Assembly: GCF_001188955.3 (NCBI RefSeq)
Contig: NZ_JPRF03000015.1
Coordinates: 124,001 to 188,000 of the forward strand
Direction: 5' to 3'
Source: Kitasatospora aureofaciens
GTDB lineage: Bacteria > Actinomycetota > Actinomycetes > Streptomycetales > Streptomycetaceae
Length of the DNA: 64,000 nt
Position numbers and translations under genes: made by a program. Shown here one piece after another: positions 42,552-53,001 of this stretch. Positions within the stretch are counted from its first letter, which is position 1. Every line of letters starts with the position of its first letter. Under the pieces are notes generated by a model. It had not been told where the DNA came from. It saw nothing but the letters and a program-made list of their open reading frames with translations, and made no database searches.

Positions 42552-43892
42552 ATGACCGACGACGTCCTGCTGGTCCACGGCGGAAACCCGCTCGAAGGCG
42601 AGATCCGCGTCCGCGGTGCGAAGAACCTGGTCCCCAAGGCCATGGTCGCCGCCCTCCTCGGCCAGGGCCCCAGCAGACTGCGCAACGTCCCGGACATCCG
42701 TGACGTCAAGGTGGTCCGCGGCCTGCTCCAGCTGCACGGCGTGACCGTGCGCACCGGTGACGAGGACGGCGAGCTGATCCTCGACCCCTCGCACGTCGAG
42801 AGCGCGAACGTCGCCGACATCGACGCCCACGCCGGTTCCTCGCGGATCCCGATCCTGTTCTGCGGTCCGCTGCTGCACCGCCTCGGCCACGCCTTCATCC
42901 CGGGCCTGGGCGGCTGCGACATCGGCGGCCGGCCCGTCGACTTCCACTTCGAGGTGCTGCGCCAGTTCGGCGCCACCATCGAGAAGCACCCCCAGGGCAC
43001 CTACCTGGTCGCCCCGCAGCGGCTGCGCGGCACCAAGATCGAGCTGCCCTACCCCTCGGTCGGCGCGACCGAGCAGGTGCTGCTCACCGCCGTCCTCGCC
43101 GAGGGCGTCACCGAGCTGCGCAACGCGGCCATCGAGCCGGAGATCGTCGACCTGATCTGCGTGCTGCAGAAGATGGGCGCGATCATCACCCTGGGCACCG
43201 ACCGCACCATCCTGATCACCGGTGTGGACGAGCTGGGCGGCTACACCCACCGCGCCCTGCCGGACCGCCTGGAGGCGGCCTCCTGGGCCTGCGCGGCGCT
43301 CGCCACCAAGGGCGACATCTACGTCCGCGGCGCCCGCCAGCTGGAGATGATGACCTTCCTCAACACCTTCCGGAAGGTCGGCGGCGCGTTCGAGGTGGAC
43401 GACGAGGGCATCCGCTTCTGGCACCCGGGCGGCGAGCTCAAGGCGATCGCCCTGGAGACCGACGTCCACCCGGGCTTCCAGACCGACTGGCAGCAGCCGC
43501 TGGTGGTCGCGCTGACCCAGGCCACCGGGCTGTCCATCGTGCACGAGACTGTGTACGAGTCCCGGCTCGGCTTCACCGGCGCGCTGAACCAGATGGGCGC
43601 GCACATCCAGCTCTACCGCGAGTGCCTGGGCGGCACCCCGTGCCGCTTCGGTGCGCGCAACTTCCTGCACTCCGCGGTCGTCTCCGGCCCGTCCAAGCTG
43701 ATCGGCGCCGAGCTGGTCATCCCGGACCTGCGCGGCGGCTTCTCGTACCTGATCGCGGCGCTGGCGGCCGAGGGCACCTCGACCGTCCACGGAATCGACC
43801 TGATCAACCGCGGCTACGAGAACTTCATGGAGAAGCTGCGGGACCTCGGCGCCCACGTCGAGCTGCCCAGTGAGCAGCTGGTCGACGCGTGA
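42552..43892 (+). CDS. murA: UDP-N-acetylglucosamine 1-carboxyvinyltransferase
   Basis: It transfers enolpyruvate from PEP to UDP-GlcNAc, the first committed step of peptidoglycan synthesis. The 446-residue protein has Lys25 in VRGAKNLVPKA and catalytic Cys122 in GLGGCDIGGRPVDFH, so the enzyme is of the Cys type that is sensitive to fosfomycin in principle. Other landmarks are HRALPDRLEAA and NRGYENFMEKLRDLGA. ATG 42552 has only a weak binding site (GAGAACG). It is followed by a strong terminator and converges with the HU gene. Confidence 0.96.
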   Translation: MTDDVLLVHGGNPLEGEIRVRGAKNLVPKAMVAALLGQGPSRLRNVPDIRDVKVVRGLLQLHGVTVRTGDEDGELILDPSHVESANVADIDAHAGSSRIPILFCGPLLHRLGHAFIPGLGGCDIGGRPVDFHFEVLRQFGATIEKHPQGTYLVAPQRLRGTKIELPYPSVGATEQVLLTAVLAEGVTELRNAAIEPEIVDLICVLQKMGAIITLGTDRTILITGVDELGGYTHRALPDRLEAASWACAALATKGDIYVRGARQLEMMTFLNTFRKVGGAFEVDDEGIRFWHPGGELKAIALETDVHPGFQTDWQQPLVVALTQATGLSIVHETVYESRLGFTGALNQMGAHIQLYRECLGGTPCRFGARNFLHSAVVSGPSKLIGAELVIPDLRGGFSYLIAALAAEGTSTVHGIDLINRGYENFMEKLRDLGAHVELPSEQLVDA

Positions 43893-43932
43893 CGAACGGT
43901 GGGGCCCGTCCGGCGGACAGGCCCCCACACGA

Positions 43933-43970
43933 CGAGAGGCCGGGCTCCCCGCGGGGAGCCCGGCCTCTCG
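43933..43970. terminator. 17-bp terminator between murA and HU gene
   Basis: CGAGAGGCCGGGCTCCC (43933-43949) pairs perfectly with GGGAGCCCGGCCTCTCG (43954-43970) with a CGCG loop. It serves convergent genes on both strands. Confidence 0.8.
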
Positions 43971-43987
43971 GGCGTTCAAGGGGTGAC

Positions 43988-44269
43988 TCAGGCGCCCTTG
44001 GCGGCTTCCTTCAGCTTGGAGCCGGCGCTGACCTTGGCGCTGTAGCCGGCCGCGATCTGGATCGGCTCGCCGGTCTGCGGGTTGCGGGCGGTGCGGGCAG
44101 CGCGGTGGGTGCGCTCGAAGGTCAGGAAACCGGGGATGGTGACCTTCTCGTCGCCCTTGGCGACGACCTCGCCGACGATCTCGGCGAAGGCGGCCAGAAC
44201 GGCGTCGGCGTCCTTGCGGGTCACCTCGGCGCGCTCGGACAGCGCGGCCACCAGCTCACTGCGGTTCAT
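43988..44269 (-). CDS. hupA: HU-family nucleoid protein
   Basis: The 93-residue protein is a standard short HU: MNRSELVAALSERAEVTRKDADAVLAAF, then GDEKVTIPGFLTFERTHRAARTARNPQTGEPIQI for the DNA-binding arm. It lacks the long Lys/Ala tail of HupS, so it matches HupA. It bends and compacts DNA. CAGGAG lies five bases before ATG 44269. The leader contains a conspicuous hairpin at 44307-44345. Confidence 0.94.
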   Translation of the reverse strand: MNRSELVAALSERAEVTRKDADAVLAAFAEIVGEVVAKGDEKVTIPGFLTFERTHRAARTARNPQTGEPIQIAAGYSAKVSAGSKLKEAAKGA

Positions 44270-44778
44270 GTGTACTCCTGTGGTCTGTTCGCTTGCGGTG
44301 TGCGGGGGCCCATCGGTGCTCCACCGGGGGGCACCCGGATGGGCCGCAGGTCCGCACACTGTGCTCATGCAAGGCAATGCGTGGTCGCAGGCCGGGTCCG
44401 TACCCGATGCCGCGCGCCGGAGCCGTCGAAGGCCCGCCCGCCTGCCTGGGAACGAATCCTGCCCCGACCGGCCCCGAGAAAGCCAATCGGGCCCCGGCCG
44501 AGCCACCCGAACAAAGCCCGCCCGTTGGAGGTGTGACGCTCCGTCGGCTCCGGCGGACCGGGCGCGGGCGGCGGTCGGGACGACACGCCGGAAGACCAGG
44601 GGGACGTTCCGTACTTGTCGGACACGCCTGCCCCGTGCAGGGCTACCGTACGCCCTAGGCACGACAAGCCCAAACACGCCCCTCGCCCTTGTGTCGCAAG
44701 GGTTCGGGGCGGGCTTGGGCGAGTATGGCCGCTAATCGGACATTTGACCGATCGACGACACGTCGTCGGGGCCGGTCC
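44270..44778. other. Long spacer between HU and malic enzyme genes
   Basis: No gene is seen in 509 bases. Near the HU start, GGCCCATC...GATGGGCC (44307-44314 with 44338-44345) encloses GGTGC...GCACC, a structured 5' leader on the HU strand. The far end holds the malic enzyme terminator. The HU promoter should lie between, but I cannot fix it. Confidence 0.5.
44677..44711 (-). terminator. Two-part hairpin after malic enzyme gene
   Basis: CGCCCC (44677-44682) pairs with GGGGCG (44706-44711) and CCCTTG with CAAGGG inside it, separated by a symmetric 3-base internal loop; the apical loop is TGTCG. It lies 67 bp after the stop. Confidence 0.55.
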
Positions 44779-46248
<1,470 letters not shown>

Positions 46249-46422
46249 CGACGCTTCCTTCTTCCGTCTGTCCCGCAGGCTCAACATTTTGTTGAAGTCA
46301 TCGCCTGCGCATGCTAGACCTCGATCGTCGCACCTTCCAAGGGATTGCCAGAAATAACGTTCATTGAGTGTGCGGATCCGACAACCGGGCCCGACCGCCC
46401 GCAGTCTTCCGCCGTCCACTCC

Positions 46423-46450
46423 TTGCCTCAGCGGGCCGATGCGTTACATT
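46423..46450 (+). promoter_or_regulatory. Candidate housekeeping promoter on the plus strand
   Basis: TTGCCT (46423-46428) and TACATT (46445-46450) with a 16-base spacer resemble a sigma-70 type -35/-10 pair, and would start a transcript at about 46457 that has no open reading frame before a strong hairpin. Confidence 0.4.
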
Positions 46451-46456
46451 GGACAG

Positions 46457-46583
46457 GCACCGGCCCGATCCAAGCCCCCGGGCCCAACCTTCGTCCCTCA
46501 GAGGGACCACTTGCCGCGAGGCGAGCATGGCGGGTCGGTGTTCCAAACGTCTGAAGGCCCCTCACCATCGGTGAGGGGCCTTC
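46457..46583 (+). ncRNA. Candidate small RNA between malic enzyme and HelD genes
   Basis: A transcript from the promoter at 46423-46450 would be about 127 nt. It would contain a C-rich stretch (CAAGCCCCCGGGCCCAACC), a hairpin GTCCCT-CAG-AGGGAC, a hairpin CTTGCC-GCGA-GGCGAG with a GNRA loop, and would end on a perfect 14-bp hairpin. This is inferred from promoter-like bases and structure only. The stems may instead belong to the leader of neighbouring transcripts. Confidence 0.35.
46553..46583. terminator. 14-bp terminator at the end of the HelD gene
   Basis: GAAGGCCCCTCACC (46553-46566) pairs with GGTGAGGGGCCTTC (46570-46583) around ATC. It lies 13 bp after the helicase stop on the minus strand and could also end the candidate small RNA on the plus strand. 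Confidence 0.7.
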
Positions 46584-46595
46584 GTCATGGGCGGG

Positions 46596-48899
46596 TCAGC
46601 CGCGCAGCAGCGCGGGCACACCAGCCGCGTCGGGCAGGTCGTCCGGGCCGGACAGCACGGTCAGCCGCTGGGTCGCCCGGGTCAGCGCCACGTAGAGCAC
46701 CCGCAGGCCGGCCTCCGACTCACCGGCGATGCCGGTCGGGTCGGCGACCACCGTCGCGTCGTACTCCAGGCCCTTGGCCTCCAGGCTGCCCAGCGCCACC
46801 ACGCGCTCGCCCAGGCCCTCGGTCCAGCCGGCCGCCTCGGCCCGACGGTCCATCGGCACCACGATCGCCACCGTCCCGTCCACCTCGCCCAGCAGGTGCT
46901 CCAGCTCGCCCCGGGCTGCCTTGCCGAAGGCCTCCGGCGCGGGGTCGGTGACGGCCGCGAAGCGCGGCTCCACGCCGACGTGGCGCACCGCGCTCGGCGA
47001 GGGCGTGCCCGGCGCGGCCAGCGCCAGCACCGTGGCCGCGACCTCGGCGATCTCGGCCGGGTTCCGGTAGTTCACGGTCAGTGTGAAGCGGCGGCGCGGC
47101 TTGCCGGCCAGTACCTCGTCCAGCGCGGCCTGGGCCTCCTGCGGGAACGGCCAGGAGGACTGCGCCGGGTCGCCGACGATGGTCCACGTGGCCATCCGGG
47201 ACCGGCGGCCGATCATCCGCCACTGCATCGGGGTGAGGTCCTGGGCCTCGTCCACGATGACGTGGGCGTACTCCTTGCGCTCCACCGGCTGGCGGTCGCG
47301 CCGGCGGGAGCTGCGGTCGGCGAAGGTGGTGACCTCCTCCAGGCCGCTCAGCAGGTCCACCGCGTCCACCTCGCGGACCTTCGGCCGGGCCGGCTCGCCG
47401 AGCAGCACCTGCAGCTCGTCCACCAGCGCCACGTCGTGCGCCGACAGCGCGCCCTCGCCCTCCGGGGACAGGTGGCGCCAGGAGGCCGCCAGCAGCCTCG
47501 CCTCGTCCGGCGTGACGGCTCGGCGGGCGATCCGGTTGGTGTGCCGGGCCTGCTTGAGCGTGCCGAGCACCCGGCGCGGGCTCAGGGCCGGCCACCAGGC
47601 GTCCAGGAACTCCAGGAAGGACGGCTCGTCCGAGACGTAGTCGTCGAAGGACTCCTTCTCCTCCTGGCGCTGCTCCCGGCCGTAGTGGTCGGTGGGCCTG
47701 GGCAGGTGCCGGGTGGCCTCCTGCCACAGGGCGTCCAGCAGCAGTCGGCGGGCACGCGGACGCAGCAGGTTCAGCGGGGTGCCGCCTGAGCCCACCACGT
47801 TGCCGCGCACGGCCCGAAGCCGGCCCGCGTCCAGCTTCAGCACCTCGCCGCGGGCGACCACCTTGAGCTCCTGCGGGGCACCCAGCTCCAGCGCCGCCCG
47901 GGCGGCCCGGCGCAGCAGCTGCACCATCCGGGCCGAGCCCTTGACCCGGGCCGCCTCCGGGGTGTCGTAGGTGCCCGCCTCGATGCCGTCCACCAGCGAA
48001 CCGACGGCGCGGATGGCGACCTGGCCCTCCTCGCCGAGCGAGGGCAGCACGCCCTCGGTGTACGAGACCAGCAGCGGGGTCGGCGAGACCACCAGGATGC
48101 CCCCGGCGTAGCGGCGGCGGTCCTGGTAGAGCAGGTACGCGGCGCGGTGCAGGGCGACGGCGGTCTTGCCGGTGCCGGGGCCGCCGGTGACGAGCGTGGC
48201 GCCGGCCGCGGCGGCGCGGATCACCTCGTCCTGCTCCTTCTGGATCGAGGAGACGATGTCGCGCATCGAGTGGCTGCGGGCGCGGCCGAGCGAGGCCATC
48301 AGCGCGCCGTCGCCGACCACGGCCAGTTCCTCGCCGTCCAGGGTCGGGGTGAGGTCGGGGCGCAGCAGGTCGTCCTCGACGCCGATCACCTTGCGGCCCT
48401 TGGAGCGGATCACCCGGCGGCGGATCACCCGGCCCGGCTCCACGGGGGTGGCGCGGTAGAACGGCGCGGCGGCGGGCGCCCGCCAGTCGATCACCAGCGG
48501 ACCGTACTCGGCGTCCAGCACGCCCAGACGGCCGATGTGGAGGGTCTCGGCGACGGCCGGGTCGGCCGGGTCGAGCGGGGTGTCGGACGGGATGCCGTGC
48601 TCCTCCGGGGCGTCCGCCCGCTGGAGGTCGATCCGGCCGAAGAGGAAGTCCTCGAACTCGTTGTTGAGGCGCTGGAGGTGCGCGCCGGCCCGGTACACCT
48701 GGGCGTCACGCTCGGCGAGGGCGCCGGGGGTGCCGACGTGGACCCGCTTGGCGGCGTCCTCCAGGATGTACTCGGCCTCGGCGAGCTTCTCCTCCAGCCG
48801 GTGGTAGACGGTGTCGAGGTGCTGCTGCTCACCGGCGATCTCGCGCTCGCGGACGGTCTCGTGATCGGCGGTGGGGGTGGTGTCCGTGTTGCTCTGCAT
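46596..48899 (-). CDS. HelD-like RNA polymerase recycling ATPase (UvrD/Rep superfamily)
   Basis: HelD proteins bind RNA polymerase and release stalled or post-termination complexes. The 767-residue protein starts with a long coiled region (HLDTVYHRLEEKLAEAEYILEDAA), then LVIDWRAPAAAPFY, Walker A TLVTGGPGTGKTAVALHRA, Walker B HVIVDEAQDLTPMQWRMI, GDPAQS, and the C-terminal VLYVALTRATQRLTVL. Some actinobacterial members (HelR) confer rifamycin tolerance, but I do not see the associated upstream palindrome here. ATG 48899 gives MQSNTDTTPT. Confidence 0.88.
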   Translation of the reverse strand: MQSNTDTTPTADHETVREREIAGEQQHLDTVYHRLEEKLAEAEYILEDAAKRVHVGTPGALAERDAQVYRAGAHLQRLNNEFEDFLFGRIDLQRADAPEEHGIPSDTPLDPADPAVAETLHIGRLGVLDAEYGPLVIDWRAPAAAPFYRATPVEPGRVIRRRVIRSKGRKVIGVEDDLLRPDLTPTLDGEELAVVGDGALMASLGRARSHSMRDIVSSIQKEQDEVIRAAAAGATLVTGGPGTGKTAVALHRAAYLLYQDRRRYAGGILVVSPTPLLVSYTEGVLPSLGEEGQVAIRAVGSLVDGIEAGTYDTPEAARVKGSARMVQLLRRAARAALELGAPQELKVVARGEVLKLDAGRLRAVRGNVVGSGGTPLNLLRPRARRLLLDALWQEATRHLPRPTDHYGREQRQEEKESFDDYVSDEPSFLEFLDAWWPALSPRRVLGTLKQARHTNRIARRAVTPDEARLLAASWRHLSPEGEGALSAHDVALVDELQVLLGEPARPKVREVDAVDLLSGLEEVTTFADRSSRRRDRQPVERKEYAHVIVDEAQDLTPMQWRMIGRRSRMATWTIVGDPAQSSWPFPQEAQAALDEVLAGKPRRRFTLTVNYRNPAEIAEVAATVLALAAPGTPSPSAVRHVGVEPRFAAVTDPAPEAFGKAARGELEHLLGEVDGTVAIVVPMDRRAEAAGWTEGLGERVVALGSLEAKGLEYDATVVADPTGIAGESEAGLRVLYVALTRATQRLTVLSGPDDLPDAAGVPALLRG

Positions 48900-49010
48900 G
48901 GCCTCGGGGTTTGCGGCGGGGTTGCGGCGGAATCCGGCTCCGGAAAACGAGCGGACGGATGATCCTACGCCCGGGCGGGCGGGCGCGCCGCACCGGGACG
49001 GTGAAAGTGC

Positions 49011-49046
49011 GAAGGCCGCCCACCGCGTGAGCGGTGGACGGCCTTC
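49011..49046 (-). terminator. Terminator of ssrA
   Basis: GAAGGCCGCCCACCGC and GCGGTGGACGGCCTTC pair over 16 positions with a single mismatch and a GTGA loop. It lies 16 bases after the tmRNA 3' end. Confidence 0.7.
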
Positions 49047-49061
49047 GGTGTGAACATGGGG

Positions 49062-49443
49062 TGGTGGAGATGCCGGGAATCGAACCCGGGTCCAGTGGAG
49101 TTAATTCAGGGCTTCTCCGAGCGCAGTCCGCTGTGCTTTTCTCGGCCCTGGCGGTCACGCGGACAAGCCGCCAACAGGCCCAGCTGCTGTTTGATTTCCC
49201 ATCCGCCCCCGCAGCCCGGGCGGACGGTTGAGTTCCCTAGATTATGCCAGGGTCCGGGTCGGGAACTCCCCGGTCTGACACCCAAGCGCTATCGGTGCTT
49301 ATTAGGCAGCGAGAGCGAACTGCTGGGAATCGCGCTTAGAGTTGGCGATTATTTTTTTGCGACACGTGGTTAACGAGATCATTGCCGCGTTCCTCGGCTC
49401 GCTTCCCCTGTTTCAACATCCCCTGTCGAAACCGATCATCCCC
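49062..49443 (-). ncRNA. ssrA: tmRNA (ssrA)
   Basis: The minus-strand RNA begins GGGGATGATCGGTTTCGACAG and ends GTTCGATTCCCGGCATCTCCACCA-like with encoded CCA at 49062-49064; GGGGATG pairs with CATCTCC to form the tRNA-like acceptor stem. The tag frame reads (A)NSKRDSQQFALAA followed by two stops, close to other streptomycete tags. Length is 382 nt. It rescues stalled ribosomes together with SmpB, whose gene is 86 bp upstream. Confidence 0.95.
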
Positions 49444-49529
49444 ATGTTTTTTTGAGAAACAGCTCGGACGGTGACCGTCCGTGTTGCTTGCGCCATAGTA
49501 CGCGAGGCGACGGGCGGGGGTCCAGCGGA

Positions 49530-50009
49530 TTAACCCCGCTGGCGCCGCCGGGCCGCCGCCACCGCGCGGGCCGCCTCGCGGGTGTCCTGCTTCTCGCGGA
49601 GCGTCTGGCGCTTGTCGTACAGCTTCTTTCCGACCGCGAGCGCGAGCTCCAGCTTGACGCGGCCGTCCTTGAAGTACAGCGACAGCGGGACCAGGGTGTG
49701 GCCCGCGTCGCGGACCTTGGTCTCGATCTTGCGGATCTCCAGCTTGTGCAGCAGCAGCTTGCGCTTGCGCCGGGCCGCGTGGTTGGTCCACGTCCCCTGG
49801 GTGTACTCGGGGATGAAGACGTTGTCGATCCACGCCTCGTGGTTCTGGATGTACGCGTAGCCGTCGACCAGGTTGGCCCGCCCCTCCCGCAGCGACTTGA
49901 CCTCGGTGCCGGTGAGGACGAGGCCGCACTCGTAGGTGTCGAGGATCGTGTACTCGTGTCGCGCCTTCTTGTTCTGCGCGATCAGCTTCTGTCCGGTTTC
50001 CTTTGCCAT
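49530..50009 (-). CDS. smpB: SsrA-binding protein SmpB
   Basis: SmpB carries tmRNA into the ribosome during trans-translation. The 159-residue protein has the full family pattern: [52 protein letters not shown], and a basic C-terminal tail ([13 protein letters not shown]). It is directly upstream of ssrA on the same strand, a common arrangement. Confidence 0.97.
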   Translation of the reverse strand: MAKETGQKLIAQNKKARHEYTILDTYECGLVLTGTEVKSLREGRANLVDGYAYIQNHEAWIDNVFIPEYTQGTWTNHAARRKRKLLLHKLEIRKIETKVRDAGHTLVPLSLYFKDGRVKLELALAVGKKLYDKRQTLREKQDTREAARAVAAARRRQRG

Positions 50010-50072
50010 AGCGCGGTCATTCTCGCACTTCGGGGCCGGATCGGGCAGCTGCTTTAGGGGCCGTCCGGCCGC

Positions 50073-51209
50073 TCAGGACCGGGTCCCGAGTCCGGCGAGG
50101 ACGCGCAGGGCCAGCGCGTCGGTGTCCTCGCCCGCGGCGGCCGGGACGTCCGGGGTCAGGCCAGTGCCGTCCAGGGAGCGTCCGGACGGCGTGTGGTAGC
50201 GGCCGACGGTCATCTCCAGCACGGCGCCGTCGGCGAGCCGGCTGGGCTGCTGGACGGTGCCCTTGCCGAAGGTCCGCGAGCCCACCACCACGGCGCGGCT
50301 GCGGTCCTGCAGGGCGCCGGCGAGCAGTTCGGCGGCGCTCATCGTACCGCCGTCCACCAGCACCACCAGCGGGGTGCGCCCGTCGCCGCCGGGCGGGGCG
50401 GTCAACTCCCTCGTCCCACCGCGCTCCTGGTACGAGCCGACCGGTCCGCCGTCCAGGAGGCTCCCGGCCGTGCCGACCGCCTCGTCCACCAACCCGCCGG
50501 AGTTGCCGCGCAGATCGAGCACCACACCGGTGTGCGGGGCGCGCAGCGCGGCGCGCACCTGGTCGGCCACGCCGCTGGTGAAGGCCCGGACGGTGATCCG
50601 CAGCACGCCGCGGTCCAGGTGCTCCGCGGTGACCTGCCGGCTGTCCAGCAGCACGCGTTTCAGCCGCAGTTCGCGCACCTCGCCGTCGCCGCGCCGCACG
50701 GCCAGGGTGACCTCGGAGCCGGCCCGGCGCTCGTCGCCCTGCCCGCGCAGCCGGGCGACCACCTCGGTGACCGGCAGCCGGTCGGCCTGGTCCTGGCCGA
50801 TCCGCAGCAGCCGGTCGCCGGGGGCGATCCCGGCCTGGGCGGCCGGTCCGGCCGGGGTGACCTGGGAGACCTCGGTGACGCCGTCCTCGCCGCGGCCGAC
50901 CGACAGGCCGACCCCGGGGTAGCGGCCGTCCAGACCCTGGCTGAACTCGGCGTACTCCTGGGCGCTGTAGTAGGCGCCCCAGCGGTCGCCGCCGGCCGCG
51001 AGCAGGTGCTCGGCCTGCTGCTCGGACAGCGCCTTGCCGGACGGGTCCGCCGGGAGCCCGGCGGAGGCCGGCGCCAGGTCGGCGGACGCGCGGCGCGGCG
51101 GGTCGTTCGGGTCGCCCCAGGCACCGGTGGCGGCGCCGGCCAGCAGCACGGCGCCGAACACCAGGCTGAGGGCGGCCACCTGACGCGCCCTGCGCGGAGT
51201 TTGCAGCAT
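50073..51209 (-). CDS. S41-family C-terminal processing protease with PDZ domain
   Basis: The 378-residue protein has an N-terminal membrane or signal helix (VAALSLVFGAVLLAGAATGAW), a PDZ domain (YPGVGLSVGRGEDG ... APGDRLLRIG) and an S41 protease domain with LDLRGNSGGLVDEAV, nucleophile Ser in GGTMSAAELLAGAL and Lys in RTFGKGTVQQ. CtpA-like enzymes cleave extracytoplasmic proteins at their C-terminus. ATG 51209 has no clear binding site but TACACT eight bases upstream, so the mRNA may be leaderless. It lies between ftsX and smpB on the same strand. Confidence 0.93.
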   Translation of the reverse strand: MLQTPRRARQVAALSLVFGAVLLAGAATGAWGDPNDPPRRASADLAPASAGLPADPSGKALSEQQAEHLLAAGGDRWGAYYSAQEYAEFSQGLDGRYPGVGLSVGRGEDGVTEVSQVTPAGPAAQAGIAPGDRLLRIGQDQADRLPVTEVVARLRGQGDERRAGSEVTLAVRRGDGEVRELRLKRVLLDSRQVTAEHLDRGVLRITVRAFTSGVADQVRAALRAPHTGVVLDLRGNSGGLVDEAVGTAGSLLDGGPVGSYQERGGTRELTAPPGGDGRTPLVVLVDGGTMSAAELLAGALQDRSRAVVVGSRTFGKGTVQQPSRLADGAVLEMTVGRYHTPSGRSLDGTGLTPDVPAAAGEDTDALALRVLAGLGTRS

Positions 51210-51272
51210 GGCACCGGAGTGTAGACACCGCACCGCGAGCGGCGGGCCGGAACGGGGAGGGCGGAACGGCGA

Positions 51273-51305
51273 CGGCCCCGTACGGCGCAGTGCCGTACGG
51301 GGCCG
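51273..51305 (-). terminator. Terminator after ftsX
   Basis: CGGCCCCGTACGGC (51273-51286) pairs perfectly with GCCGTACGGGGCCG (51292-51305), loop GCAGT. It lies 17 bp after the ftsX stop. Confidence 0.75.
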
Positions 51306-51321
51306 AAGGAACCCGCGGGGG

Positions 51322-52233
51322 TCAGACCTTGAGGTACTTGCGCAGCGTGAAGAACGCCGCGATGCCGGCCATGCCCATACCGACCACGACCAGCAGCGGG
51401 ATCACCGCCAGCACCGAGCTGAGGCCGATGAAGTGGATGAACTGCACCCGGTCGGCCAGCCAGTTCTGGACGAAGAAGTGCCCGCCGATCAGCAGTCCGG
51501 AGGCCAGCCCCGCGCCGAGCAGCGCGGAGAACGCGGCCTCCGCGATGAACGGCATCTGGACGTAGAAGTTCGAGGCACCGACCAGGCGCATGATGCCGGT
51601 CTCGCGCCGCCTGCTGTACGCCGACACCCGGACGGTGTTGACGATCAGCAGCAACGCGACGAAGAGCATCAGCACCATGATCACGAACGCCGCCGTCTGC
51701 AGGCCGTTGAGCAGGCCGAACAGGTTCTCCAGGATCTTCCGCTGGTCCTCGACCGACTTGACGCCGGGCTTGCCCGCGAAGGCGCTCTGGATGACGTCGT
51801 ACTTGGTCGGGTCGTTGAGCTTCACCCGCCAGGACTGGGGCATGGCGTCCGGACCCAGGACGGAGATGAGCGGGTTGTCCGGGTTCATCTCCTTCCAGTG
51901 CTTGTACGCCTCGGCGGAGCTCTCGTAGGTGGACGACTGGACCACCGAAGTCATCTTGTCCAGCTGGTCCTTGATGTCGTGGACCTGCTGGTCGGTGGCC
52001 GCGCCCTTGTCGCACTGCGGCGAGTTGCGGGCATCCGCCTTGGTGCAGAAGTAGATGCTCACCTCGACCTTGTCGTACCAGTACCCCTTCATGGAGTTCA
52101 CCTGGTCGCGGACCAGGAGCGAGGAACCGGCGAGGGCGAGGGAGAGCGCGACGCTGACCACGACCGCGATGGTCATGGTCAGGTTGCGTCGGAGACCCAC
52201 ACCGATCTCCGACAGGACGAACTGGGCACGCAT
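51322..52233 (-). CDS. ftsX: Cell-division permease-like protein FtsX
   Basis: FtsX with FtsE forms an ABC-type complex that activates peptidoglycan hydrolases at division. The 303-residue protein starts MRAQFVLSEIGVGLRRNLTM, has one N-terminal membrane helix, a large extracytoplasmic loop (about residues 45-170, including two Cys in IYFCTKADARNSPQC) and three C-terminal helices with RRRETGIMRLVGAS. It follows ftsE by 78 bp on the same strand. Confidence 0.95.
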   Translation of the reverse strand: MRAQFVLSEIGVGLRRNLTMTIAVVVSVALSLALAGSSLLVRDQVNSMKGYWYDKVEVSIYFCTKADARNSPQCDKGAATDQQVHDIKDQLDKMTSVVQSSTYESSAEAYKHWKEMNPDNPLISVLGPDAMPQSWRVKLNDPTKYDVIQSAFAGKPGVKSVEDQRKILENLFGLLNGLQTAAFVIMVLMLFVALLLIVNTVRVSAYSRRRETGIMRLVGASNFYVQMPFIAEAAFSALLGAGLASGLLIGGHFFVQNWLADRVQFIHFIGLSSVLAVIPLLVVVGMGMAGIAAFFTLRKYLKV

Positions 52234-52311
52234 GCGGGAAACAACTCCAGGGTCGGTACTGCGCGGTCTGGCGGTCGGGCCGGCGGCCCCACGGGGTTCA
52301 GCGCTGGTGGG

Positions 52312-53001
52312 TCAGTGCTGGTATCCGTAGACGCCGCGGGCCTGGTCGCGGACGAGCAGCCCCTTGTCGAGTTCGATGACTCGCTTGCGCATCTGGTCGA
52401 CGATGGCCTGGTCGTGGGTGGCCATCAGCACCGTGGTGCCGGTGCGGTTGATCCGGTCGAGCAGCTTCATGATGCCGACCGAGTTCTGCGGGTCGAGGTT
52501 GCCGGTGGGCTCGTCCGCGATGAGCAGCATCGGGCGGTTCACGAACGCCCGGGCGATCGCCACGCGCTGCTGCTCACCACCGGACAGCTCGCCCGGCATG
52601 CGGTCCTCCTTGCCGCCGAGGCCGACCAGCTCCAGCACCTCGGGCACCACCTTGTTGATGGCGCTCTTGGGCTTGCCGATCACCTCCAGCGCGAAGGCGA
52701 CGTTCTGCGCGACCGTCTTGTTCGGGAGCAGGCGGAAGTCCTGGAAGACGGTGCCCAGCTGGCGGCGCATGTGCGGCACCTTCCAGTTGGACAGCTTGCC
52801 CAGGTCCTTGCCCAGCACGTGCACGGCACCCGTGGACGGGCGCTCCTCGCGCAGGCACAGGCGCAGGAAGGTGGACTTGCCCGAGCCGGACGAGCCGACC
52901 AGGAAGACGAACTCACCCTTCTCGATCTCCAGCGAGACGTTGTCCAGGGCGGGACGGTTCTGCTTGGGATAGGTCTTGGAGACGTTGTCGAATCTGATCA
53001 C
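52312..53001 (-). CDS. ftsE: Cell-division ATP-binding protein FtsE
   Basis: The 229-residue ABC ATPase has Walker [19 protein letters not shown], signature [21 protein letters not shown], Walker [14 protein letters not shown] and the switch His in MATHDQAIV. It begins [14 protein letters not shown]. It supplies ATP-driven conformational control to FtsX. First gene of the ftsEX pair. Confidence 0.96.
   Translation of the reverse strand: MIRFDNVSKTYPKQNRPALDNVSLEIEKGEFVFLVGSSGSGKSTFLRLCLREERPSTGAVHVLGKDLGKLSNWKVPHMRRQLGTVFQDFRLLPNKTVAQNVAFALEVIGKPKSAINKVVPEVLELVGLGGKEDRMPGELSGGEQQRVAIARAFVNRPMLLIADEPTGNLDPQNSVGIMKLLDRINRTGTTVLMATHDQAIVDQMRKRVIELDKGLLVRDQARGVYGYQH

Noticed and set aside
48900..48980. 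Rifamycin-associated element upstream of HelD-like gene
   Set aside because: I looked for the inverted GGGGCTTGC/GCAAGCCCC pattern and did not find it; the region has only GGGGTTGCGG-type repeats.
49062..49110. Stand-alone tRNA
   Set aside because: The T-arm and CCA belong to the tRNA-like end of tmRNA, since the partner acceptor strand is 380 bases away and a tag frame lies between.
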